A stretch of 8,737 nt of DNA from DASZZY01 sp036260395. GTDB lineage: Bacteria; Actinomycetota; UBA4738; CALAEC01. Positions 1 to 5,925 of this stretch are shown one piece after another. Below the pieces are notes generated by a model. It was not told where the DNA came from and made no database searches. It saw only the letters and a list, made by a program, of their open reading frames with translations. Both the position numbers and the translations under genes were made by a program. The stretch is from positions 1 to 8,737 of the forward strand of contig DASZZY010000171.1 of assembly GCA_036260395.1 (NCBI GenBank), written 5' to 3'. Within the stretch, counting starts at the first letter, position 1; each line of letters starts with the position of its first letter.

Positions 1-1
1 G

Positions 2-919
2 ATGGGCGGGTCCCAGGTCCACACCAAGGTTTCGGGGGTCGCGGATCTCGAGGTCCCCGACGACCGGGCGTGCCTGGAGGCGGTGCGGACGTACCTCTCG
101 TACTTCCCATCGTCGAACCTGGAACGGCCGCCCGTCGTCGAGACCGATGATCCCCCGGACCGGCTCTGCGACGACCTGACCGATCTGGTGCCGGCCAACC
201 CCCGCCAGGCCTATGACATGCGGAAGGTCGTCCGGTCGATCGTCGACGACGGCGAGTTCTTCCCGATGAAGCCGGACTGGGCCCGGAACCTGGTGACCGG
301 ACTCGCCCGCTTCGGCGGACGGCCGGTGGGCATCGTCGCCAACCAGCCGATGTTCCTCGGGGGGGCGCTCGACGTGAATGCCGCCGATAAGGCCGCCCGG
401 TTCGTGTGGCTGTGCGACGCCTTCCACATCCCGCTGGTGTTCCTGATGGACTGCCCGGGGATCCTGGTCGGGTCGGCGGTCGAGAAGCAGGGCATCATCC
501 GCCACGGCGCCAAGATGCTGTTCGCGGTGGCCGAGGCCACCGTGCCCAAGGTCACCGTGGTGCTGCGGAAGGGCTACGGCGCGGGCTATTACGTCATGAA
601 CGGGCGGGCCTACGAGCCGGATCTCATCGTGGGTTGGCCGACCGCGGAGATCTCGGTGATGGGCCCCGAGGGGGCGGTCAACATCATCTTCCGCAAGCAG
701 ATCGAGGCCGCCCCGGAGGACGAGCGGGACGGCATCCGGAACCAGATGATCGAGACGGTCCGGGAGCAGATCAACGCCTACATCGCCGCAGGGTGGTCGT
801 TCCTGGACGACCTCGTCGAGCCCGCGGAGACGCGGACGGTGATCTGCCGGGGGCTGGAGCTCTCGGAGGGGAAGCGGGTGGAGCGCCCCTGGCGGAAGCA
901 CGGCGTCCTGCCGGTGTAG
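2..919 (+). CDS. Acyl-CoA carboxylase carboxyltransferase (beta) subunit, C-terminal part
   Basis: The visible frame is the C-terminal half of a biotin-dependent carboxyltransferase, which moves the carboxyl group from carboxybiotin to an acyl-CoA in the cytoplasm. The 305 visible residues cover the end of the first crotonase-like lobe (VHTKVSGVAD near residues 7-16) and the whole second lobe. Recognisable are GRPVGIVANQP (about 107-116), the FLMDCPG segment (148-153), the Gly-rich oxyanion loop KGYGAGYYVMNG (190-201) and the helix after MGPEGAVNIIF. Family members are usually 500 residues or more, so the true start lies left of the window and the ATG at position 2 is internal. The acyl-CoA substrate (acetyl, propionyl, methylcrotonyl or other) cannot be told from this fragment. 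A biotin carrier gene lies about 3.4 kb downstream. The next gene, a decayed monooxygenase, starts three bases after the stop. Confidence 0.9.
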   Translation: MGGSQVHTKVSGVADLEVPDDRACLEAVRTYLSYFPSSNLERPPVVETDDPPDRLCDDLTDLVPANPRQAYDMRKVVRSIVDDGEFFPMKPDWARNLVTGLARFGGRPVGIVANQPMFLGGALDVNAADKAARFVWLCDAFHIPLVFLMDCPGILVGSAVEKQGIIRHGAKMLFAVAEATVPKVTVVLRKGYGAGYYVMNGRAYEPDLIVGWPTAEISVMGPEGAVNIIFRKQIEAAPEDERDGIRNQMIETVREQINAYIAAGWSFLDDLVEPAETRTVICRGLELSEGKRVERPWRKHGVLPV

Positions 920-922
920 GCG

Positions 923-2009
923 ATGGGTTGCGACGTCATCGTCGTCGGGGCGCGGTGCGCCGGGTCGCCGCTGGCGATGCTGCTCGCGCGGCGGGGGTAT
1001 CACGGCCTGTTCCTCGACCGCGGGCACCTCCCGAGCGACACGGTCTCCAGCCAGAACGGGTCCGAGCTTCGGGCCAGCCTCCGATCCTCGAGACTTCCAC
1101 TCAAGGGGATCCGTTTTCGGGGAAGCGCCCCGCCCGAGGCGTTGTCGGTGCGCCGGCGCGTCCTCGGCAGGATCCTCGTCGAGGCCGCCGTCGGGGCGGG
1201 AGCGGAGCTCCGTGACCGCTTCACGTGAAGGACGTCCTCTGGGACGACGGGCGTGTCTTCGGCATCCGCGGCCGTCAGAGCGGTGGACGCGACGTCACGG
1301 AGCACGCGCCTGTCGTCGTCGGAGCCGATGGCCTGCGGTCCACGGTCGCCCGGGCGGTTCGTGCGCGCGTGTACGGTGAACGCCCGCCGCTGACCCACTC
1401 CTACTACACGTACTGGAGCGGCTTCTCTCAGGACGCCCTCGGGCTGTTCGTACGGCCATGGGTCGGCGCGGGGGTCGCTCCGAAGAACGACGGCCTGACG
1501 ATCATCAACGTGGGCTGGGCCGTCCGACAGTTCCCCGACGTGCGCGACGACATCGAGCGACGGGACCTCGAGGCGATGCACGCGTTCCCCGAGCTCGCCG
1601 ACCGGCTAACCGCCGCTTCCCGCGAGGAGCGGTTCGCGGGCATGCCGAACGTTCCGATGTTCTTCCGCGAGGCGGCGGGACCCGGCTGGGTCCTCGCGGG
1701 GGACGCCGGCTACCACAAGGATCCGGCCCAGGGGATCACCGAGCGTTCCGGGACGCCGAGCCCATCTCCGAGGCCGTTCGGCGCGCTCTCGAACACGGCG
1801 ACCCTGCCGCATGGACCGACTTCGCGCGCCGTCGCGACGAGACGGCGTTCCCGTTCTTCCGCTGGACGCGTCGGGTCGCGTCATTGGAACCACTCTCCGA
1901 ACCGGCGCGGCGGCTCCTCGACGCGGTGGCGGCCGACCGCTCGATGTCGGACCGCTACGCAGGGCTGTTCGCCGAGACGGTCGCACCGGACGCCTTCTTC
2001 CGCGCCTGA
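923..2009 (+). pseudogene. Decayed FAD-dependent monooxygenase (RCAG-type, PHBH/UbiH fold)
   Basis: This is the remains of an aromatic-hydroxylase-type flavoprotein. The N-terminal dinucleotide-binding signature VIVVGARCAGSPLA is intact. The DG motif is VVGADGLRSTVARAV, the second FAD motif is VLAGDAGYHKDP, and DAFRDAE follows it. These parts lie in three different frames. One base is missing after about 1225, where restoring a G gives FTVKDV. One base is missing after 1742, where restoring it gives ITDAFRDAE. One base is extra near 2001, where removing it reads FFAPEQF. The stretch between the FAD fold and RRRVLGRILVEAA (about 1050-1140) also looks short for the family, and two residues appear lost between KDP and AQGIT. 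No single frame gives a working enzyme. The ATG sits three bases after the carboxylase stop, so the intact ancestor was probably co-transcribed with it. Assembly error could explain single indels, but the neighbouring upstream gene is intact and the missing segments favour real decay. Confidence 0.82.
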
Positions 2010-2250
2010 GCAGTTCAGGGCAGGGCTCGCGGAACGATGGTCGCTCGTCGACGACCTGATCTCCGGGACAGCGGCGGATCGCGATTGGCAAGGGCCTTAC
2101 GCTCGCCAAGAACAAGGGGGTCGAGCAGCTTGACGCAACCACCGGGAGTTCGCGAACGTCGGCGGGCAGGTCTGATCGAGCTCGAGAGGGACGGCATCAT
2201 CAACACGTTGCAGATCATTCGGTTCGACGAGCGACGCGCGTCGTGGGGAT
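2010..2250. other. Gap without a convincing gene
   Basis: These roughly 240 bases follow the decayed monooxygenase. After the presumed extra base near 2001, the frame stays open to 2133 but soon stops resembling the family C-terminus. A second open frame runs from 2037 to the TAG at 2277-2279, inside the terminator stem. Its last third has protein-like composition (LIELERDGIINTLQIIRFDE, about 2170-2229) but matches no family I recognise and has no ribosome binding site. The stretch is probably eroded coding sequence and 3' untranslated DNA. Confidence 0.5.
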
Positions 2251-2286
2251 CTACGGAGCCGCCGCCGGCGGCTCCGTAGGTTTTGG
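2251..2286 (+). terminator. Strong rho-independent terminator
   Basis: A perfect 13-base inverted repeat lies at 2251-2263 (CTACGGAGCCGCC) and 2267-2279, separated by a 3-base loop (GCC). It is followed by G and a TTTT tract (2281-2284). The stem is mostly GC, as expected for an intrinsic terminator reading on the plus strand. No comparable T-run exists on the other side, so it should act mainly on plus-strand transcripts from the carboxylase/monooxygenase unit. It separates that unit from the membrane-protein gene at 2334. Confidence 0.85.
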
Positions 2287-2333
2287 GAGAGGTGGGAACA
2301 CCGCTTCGCCCTGCGCCCGTCTCATGAACCAGG

Positions 2334-2888
2334 ATGGAGAGCGTCACGCGGGACAGCAGCAGGGCCATCCGGACGTCGGCGGAGGGAACGCTGTACGTCT
2401 TCCTGGGTATCGTCCTCCTCCACTGGGCCGAACACGTCGTCCAGGCGGTACAGATTTACGTCCTCGACTGGCCGAAGACAGAGGCCCTCGGGCTCCTCGG
2501 CCTGGCGGTCCCGGGCCTCGTGCGCTCGGAGTGGCTGCACTGGGGCTACAACCTGGCGGTGTTTGCGGGTCTGTGGCTGCTGATGCCCGGGTTCGAACGC
2601 CCGGCCGGCCGGTGGTGGAAGGCGGCTCTCCTCGTCCAGGGCTGGCACTTCACCGAGCACGGCCTGCTGCTCTTCCAGGCGGTGACGGCGGTCCACCTGC
2701 TGGGCGTCGACGTCCCCACCAGCGTGCTCCAGCTCGTGGTCCCTCGGGTCGAGCTGCATTTGTTCTACAACGGGATCGTCACCGCCCTCCTGCTCGTGGG
2801 CGCGGTCATGCGCCTGCGGGGTGAGCGGGGCCGGCGCAGCTCGTGGTGGCGCCGCCCGGTCCGTGCGGCGGAACCTACTCGCAGCTAG
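2334..2888 (+). CDS. Four-helix membrane protein with duplicated HxxEH / LHxxYN motifs
   Basis: This 184-residue hydrophobic protein belongs to no family I can name. It has about four predicted membrane segments: roughly residues 19-44, 51-84 (interrupted), 96-124 and 139-160. The C-terminus is basic and probably cytoplasmic. It appears internally duplicated. HWAEH (30-34) with LHWGYN (68-73) in the first half is matched by HFTEH (105-109) with LHLFYN (141-146) in the second half, at near-equal spacing (39 and 37 residues between reference histidines). Such paired His/Glu positions within helices suggest binding of metal or haem, but that is inference. The ATG at 2334 lacks a clear Shine-Dalgarno sequence. 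The upstream terminator makes it the first gene of a new transcription unit, and its stop lies 10 bases before the peroxiredoxin-like gene. Confidence 0.75.
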   Translation: MESVTRDSSRAIRTSAEGTLYVFLGIVLLHWAEHVVQAVQIYVLDWPKTEALGLLGLAVPGLVRSEWLHWGYNLAVFAGLWLLMPGFERPAGRWWKAALLVQGWHFTEHGLLLFQAVTAVHLLGVDVPTSVLQLVVPRVELHLFYNGIVTALLLVGAVMRLRGERGRRSSWWRRPVRAAEPTRS

Positions 2889-2891
2889 TCT
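2886..2891 (+). promoter_or_regulatory. Possible -10 box (TAGTCT) for a leaderless start
   Basis: TAGTCT fits TANNNT and ends 7 bases before the ATG at 2899, the spacing expected if transcription begins at the A of the start codon. No Shine-Dalgarno sequence precedes that ATG, which fits leaderless translation, common in actinobacteria. No good -35 is visible, so this is tentative. Confidence 0.35.
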
Positions 2892-2898
2892 TTCCCGC

Positions 2899-3471
2899 AT
2901 GCCGAAGACCAACGTCCAGGTGGGCGATCCCGCGCCCGACGCGACCGTCCTGGACCCGGACGACCACGAGCTCCGGCTGTCCAGCTTCTGGCGCGACCGG
3001 CCCGCGGTGCTGGCGTTCCTCCGGCACTTCGGGTGAGCGTTCTGCGTCGAGCACGTCGCGCAGTTGCGTGACGACCGGGAGCGGTTCGAGGCGTCGGGGG
3101 CGGCCGTCGTGCTGATCGGCCTCGGCCGGCCGGACCAGGCCGGGTGGTTCTGCACCCAGCACGAGCTGCCGTTCACCTGCGTCGTCCAGCCCGACGGCAG
3201 CGCGCACAAGGCCTTCGGCCTCCGCCGGGGGAACGTCAATCAGGTGACCGGGCCGGCCGTCTGGCTCCCGTGGATGCGCAACCAGCTGACCGGCAAGCGG
3301 CAGACGGCCTGGCGGGGAATGGGCGACACCGCCCAGCTGCCGGGGACGTTCGTCGTCGATACCGAGGGCATCGTTCGGTACGCGTATCGCTCCCGGCGGT
3401 CGAGCGACATCGCCCCCAACGACGAGGTTCTGGCAGCGGTCGAGGAGATCCGGCGAAGGAAGGCGGGATGA
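2899..3471 (+). CDS. Peroxiredoxin-like thioredoxin-fold protein, candidate selenoprotein (UGA = Sec46)
   Basis: The frame encodes a 190-residue AhpC/TSA-type (PRX-like) redox protein if the TGA at 3034-3036 is read through. Before it come VGDPAPDATVLD and FLRHFG. After it comes AFCVEHVAQLR, so the TGA falls where this family has its catalytic Cys in a CxxC motif, giving U46-A-F-C49. The rest is uninterrupted and family-like: VVLIGLG, LPFTCVVQPDGSAHKAFGL, the cis-Pro segment LPGTF (147-151), FVVDTEG and RRSSDIAPNDEV. UxxC forms of peroxiredoxin-like proteins are an established class of bacterial selenoprotein. A Sec or Cys here would reduce peroxides or disulfides in the cytoplasm. The stop overlaps the BKACE start (ATGA), so translation past the TGA would also serve coupling. 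The alternative is a nonsense mutation of a TGC/TGT Cys codon. A decayed gene lies nearby, but no second defect is visible in this one. Confidence 0.72.
3055..3075 (+). promoter_or_regulatory. Candidate bacterial SECIS hairpin
   Basis: Downstream of the in-frame TGA, GTCG (3055-3058) pairs with CGAC (3072-3075) and CGC (3059-3061) pairs with GCG (3066-3068). A three-base bulge (3069-3071) interrupts the stem and the apical loop is AGTT (3062-3065). The loop begins 25 bases after the TGA and has G as its second base. Both agree with the loose rules for bacterial SECIS elements: loop about 16-37 bases away, and a G among the first two loop bases. An alternative fold pairs 3042-3046 with 3059-3063 and puts a loop starting with G only 14 bases from the TGA. 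GC-rich DNA forms such hairpins by chance, so this supports but does not prove Sec insertion. Confidence 0.42.
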
Positions 3472-4355
3472 CGGCGAGCGACGCCTGCATCGTGACGTGC
3501 GCCGTCTCCGGCGCGGTGGCCAACAAGCAGCAGTGCCCCGGCATCCCGTACACCCCCGAGGAGTACGCCAAGGAGGTCCGCCGGGCCCGCGACGCCGGGG
3601 CCTCGATGGTCCACATCCACGCCCGGACCCCAGAGGGCGCCCCGACGGTGGAGGTCGAGCACTACCGGGCCATCACCCAGGCCATCCTCGCGGAGACGCC
3701 GGACATCATCGTCAACTACTCCACCGGTTGGGTCGGCCTGCCGATGGCCGAACGCGTCGGCCACATCACGGAGCTCCGGCCGGAGATCGGCGCCCTGAAC
3801 ATGGGCTCGATGAACTACGCCAAGTACTCGCCGAAGCGGAAGGGATTCGTCTTCAACTTCGTGTTCGAGAACAACTTCGACGACATCATCTTCCTGCTCG
3901 AGCGGATGCAGGAGGCTGGCGTCAAGCCGGAGTGCGAGTGCTTCGACGTGGGCCACGTGGAGTCCGTCGAGCCGCTCGTCGATCTCGGGGTCCTGAGCCC
4001 GCCGATCCAGTTCTCGCTGATCCACGGCGTGCTGGGCGGGATCTCAGCCACGGCCCGGAACCTGGCCCACATGGCATCGGTGGTCCCCCCGGCCTCCACG
4101 TGGGGCGTCATCGCCATCAGCCGCGAGCAGTGGACGATGGTGGGAGCCGCTGCAGCCCTCGGGGGCAACGTCCGGGTGGGGTTCGAGGACAACTTCTACC
4201 TGCCCTCGGGCGAGATGGCGTCGTCCAACGGCGAGCTGGTGGAGGCCGCGGCCCAGATCGTCCGGCTCCAGGGGCGGCGGGTGGCCGAGCCCGACGAGTC
4301 CCGCCGGCTCCTCTCCCTCCCCGCCGAGCCCGACCGCTCCGCGGTCCTGGTCTGA
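3468..4355 (+). CDS. Beta-keto acid cleavage enzyme (BKACE, DUF849 family)
   Basis: This 295-residue TIM-barrel enzyme is of the type first described as 3-keto-5-aminohexanoate cleavage enzyme. The family condenses a beta-keto acid with acetyl-CoA (or another CoA ester) and splits it, typically to acetoacetate and a new acyl-CoA. Family hallmarks are present: TCAVSGA near the N-terminus, the zinc-binding HIHAR motif (H49, H51), NYSTGW (83-88), ECECFD (155-160), and VRVGFEDN (235-242), whose R236, E240 and D241 correspond to the conserved catalytic/metal-binding cluster. Length is normal. The ATG overlaps the preceding stop by four bases (ATGA) and is preceded by AAGGAAGGCGGG. The stop shares one base with the ATG of the biotin carrier. 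The keto-acid substrate cannot be read from sequence. The context suggests its acyl-CoA product may feed a biotin-dependent carboxylase. Confidence 0.9.
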   Translation: MTASDACIVTCAVSGAVANKQQCPGIPYTPEEYAKEVRRARDAGASMVHIHARTPEGAPTVEVEHYRAITQAILAETPDIIVNYSTGWVGLPMAERVGHITELRPEIGALNMGSMNYAKYSPKRKGFVFNFVFENNFDDIIFLLERMQEAGVKPECECFDVGHVESVEPLVDLGVLSPPIQFSLIHGVLGGISATARNLAHMASVVPPASTWGVIAISREQWTMVGAAAALGGNVRVGFEDNFYLPSGEMASSNGELVEAAAQIVRLQGRRVAEPDESRRLLSLPAEPDRSAVLV

Positions 4356-4567
4356 TGCCCGACGTCCTGGCCGAGATGGTGGCCAACGTGTGGAAGGTCG
4401 TGGTGGCCCCCGGCCAGCACGTCGTGGAGGGCGATCCCCTGGTCATCCTGGAGTCGATGAAGATGGAGATCCCGGTCGAGACGCCCGTCGCCGGGACGGT
4501 CCGCGAGGTCCGCGTCGAGGAGGGCGGCGCCGTCCAGGAGGGCGACGTGATCGCCGTCGTCGAGTAG
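4355..4567 (+). CDS. Stand-alone biotin carboxyl carrier protein
   Basis: This 70-residue protein is essentially one biotinyl domain. The canonical attachment motif ESMKMEI has the target Lys at residue 36. The flanking half-barrel repeats are clear: a Gly-containing turn with VVEGDPLVILE before the Lys, and TPVAGTVREVRVEEGGAVQEGD after it. Biotin ligase would load the Lys, and the domain would carry carboxyl groups between a biotin carboxylase and a carboxyltransferase such as the one at the left edge. Such short separate carriers are found with actinobacterial acyl-CoA carboxylases. The ATG overlaps the BKACE stop (TGATG), implying translational coupling. The gene ends three bases before the stop of the convergent metallophosphoesterase. 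A lipoyl carrier is unlikely because the motif is MKM. Confidence 0.92.
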   Translation: MPDVLAEMVANVWKVVVAPGQHVVEGDPLVILESMKMEIPVETPVAGTVREVRVEEGGAVQEGDVIAVVE

Positions 4568-4570
4568 CCC

Positions 4571-5422
4571 TCAGTCCGACAGGACCGGGTTCGAGGCGTT
4601 GAACTCGTCGGTCAGGTAGAACGCCTCGCGGATCATGGCCCGGGTGGTCCGGCTCCGGATGACCGACAGCTCCCGGCGACCGTCCTCGTAGTGGAGGTAG
4701 ACCTTGATCGTCGAGGCGTCGATCTGGATCTCGTTCCAGGACGGGCGGGTGAGGCCCCGGACCCGCCGGGTGGAGACCGTGCCGGAGTTGGCCACCAGGA
4801 TGCCGTTCAGCCCCCAGAAGTACGGGACGTGCTTGTGCCCCGACACGATCAGGTCGATCCCGGTCCGGGTCAGCACGGCCAGCACGTCGCCGGCGTCGGT
4901 GATGATGTTCCGCTCGCGTCCGGTCCCGGGGATCGACACCAGGTGGTGATGGAGCGCGAAGATCTTGATGTCGTTCGGCTGGTCGAACTGCTCGCCGATC
5001 CACCGGTAGTGCTCGCGCCCGACCTGTCCGTCGTTCAGGTCGGGCTCCGACGAATCCACCGCCACCACGGTGACGCCGGTGGCCAGGATCCGCTCGCCGC
5101 GCGCGGGCTCGATGGGCTGCCGGAACTTCTGGAAGCGGTCACCGAAGTACCGTCGGAAGTGGATGTAGCCGACGTTGCGCGAGTCGTGGTTCCCGGGGAT
5201 CACCACCTTGGGGGACTCGATATCGGCGATCCACTTGGCGGCCTCCTCGTACTCCCACTCGTACCCCGCGGCGGTCAGGTCGCCGGCGATGACCGTCACG
5301 TCGGGGCGGAGGGCGTTGATCCGCTCGACGGCCCGGCGCATCAGGGCCGGCTCGAAGCTGGGGTCGCCGCAGTGGAGGTCGGACAGGTGCGCGATGCGGA
5401 TCGGGATCTCGGAGATCTTCAG
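4571..5422 (-). CDS. Metallophosphoesterase (calcineurin-like phosphodiesterase), probable CTG start
   Basis: The product is a 283-residue calcineurin-like phosphoesterase with all five metal/active-site motifs in order: LSDLHCG (D15, H17), AGDLT (D48), PGNHDSR (N78, H79), LHHH (158-160) and SGHKH (H196, H198). These bind a dinuclear metal centre that hydrolyses phosphodiesters or monoesters. The arrangement resembles cAMP phosphodiesterase (Icc/CpdA-like) proteins, but the substrate is not certain. The start is unusual. The frame is open far upstream, yet no ATG, GTG or TTG lies between the promoter region and the first motif. A CTG at 5422-5420 follows GGGAGGT (5434-5428) at a 5-base spacing, which makes it the best start. 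The next in-frame ATG (residue 28) would remove D15/H17. It is divergent from a cyclic-nucleotide-binding-fold gene and converges tightly on the biotin carrier. Confidence 0.88.
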   Translation of the reverse strand: MKISEIPIRIAHLSDLHCGDPSFEPALMRRAVERINALRPDVTVIAGDLTAAGYEWEYEEAAKWIADIESPKVVIPGNHDSRNVGYIHFRRYFGDRFQKFRQPIEPARGERILATGVTVVAVDSSEPDLNDGQVGREHYRWIGEQFDQPNDIKIFALHHHLVSIPGTGRERNIITDAGDVLAVLTRTGIDLIVSGHKHVPYFWGLNGILVANSGTVSTRRVRGLTRPSWNEIQIDASTIKVYLHYEDGRRELSVIRSRTTRAMIREAFYLTDEFNASNPVLSD

Positions 5423-5427
5423 CCGGC

Positions 5428-5434
5428 ACCTCCC
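5428..5434 (-). promoter_or_regulatory. Ribosome binding site deciding a CTG start
   Basis: On the minus strand GGGAGGT lies five bases upstream of the CTG at 5422-5420. This is the only well-placed start signal that keeps the first metal-binding motif of the phosphoesterase. A GTG overlapping the site is in another frame. Confidence 0.6.
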
Positions 5435-5454
5435 GGGTCCCCGCGAGACGTCGT

Positions 5455-5467
5455 GGGTAGGATACCC
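5455..5467. promoter_or_regulatory. Inverted repeat overlapping possible divergent -10 boxes
   Basis: GGGTA (5455-5459) and TACCC (5463-5467) form a 5-3-5 inverted repeat in the 59-base region between the two divergent starts. On the plus strand TAGGAT (5458-5463), and on the minus strand TATCCT over the same bases, both fit TANNNT -10 boxes. A regulator bound here could control both genes together. Neither -35 region resembles consensus, so the call is tentative. Confidence 0.3.
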
Positions 5468-5481
5468 GGCGGGAGGTCCCC

Positions 5482-5922
5482 TTGAGCACGGACGTCGGTC
5501 ACACCCTCGTGAAGGCCCTCCGGGCGGTCCCCGACTTCTCCGAGATGGAGGAGCACACGCTCCTGGCCATCGTCGGGGGCTCCGCGAACCTGTGGTTCCC
5601 CTCCGGGAGCACCGTGTTCGAGCGGGGCGACAGCGGCGACGCCCTCTACATCGTCCTGTCCGGGGCGGTGCGGATCCTCGACGAGAGCGGCGACGAGGTG
5701 GCCAGGATCGGGTCCGGCGACTACTTCGGGGAGCTGTCGCTCCTGCTCCACACGACCCACTCGAAGACGGCCGTGGCATCCGAGGACACCGAGCTGATGG
5801 TGGTCCCGAAGGCGCCGTTCCAGGAGCTGCTCTCGGGGAGCCCCGAGCTGGCGTCGTACTTCCGGCGGAAGGTGGAGCAGCGGCTCCCGCCCTCGGAGCG
5901 GCGCATGGCGAACCCCACGTAG
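5482..5922 (+). CDS. Stand-alone cyclic-nucleotide-binding-domain protein
   Basis: This 146-residue protein is almost entirely one CAP/Crp-type cyclic-nucleotide-binding fold. Residues 19-48 cover the first strands (FPSGSTVFERGD), 52-66 hold GDALYIVLSGAVRIL, and the phosphate-binding cassette is YFGELSLLLHTT (81-92), followed by HSKTAVA. No C-terminal helix-turn-helix follows, so it is not a Crp-type transcription factor. It may be a regulatory partner or small sensor. The Arg that normally holds the cyclic phosphate is missing: His or Ser sits there, with Lys95 nearby, so ligand binding may differ or be lost. The TTG at 5482 is chosen because GGAGGT (5472-5477) lies four bases upstream. The divergent phosphodiesterase-like gene suggests a shared cyclic-nucleotide theme. 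The crotonase gene follows after three bases. Confidence 0.85.
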   Translation: MSTDVGHTLVKALRAVPDFSEMEEHTLLAIVGGSANLWFPSGSTVFERGDSGDALYIVLSGAVRILDESGDEVARIGSGDYFGELSLLLHTTHSKTAVASEDTELMVVPKAPFQELLSGSPELASYFRRKVEQRLPPSERRMANPT

Positions 5923-5925
5923 CCC

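Noticed and set aside
1226..1228. TGA in the monooxygenase as a second selenocysteine codon
   Set aside because: The family has no Cys there, and sequence after the TGA continues in another frame, so it is a frameshift, not a recoded stop.
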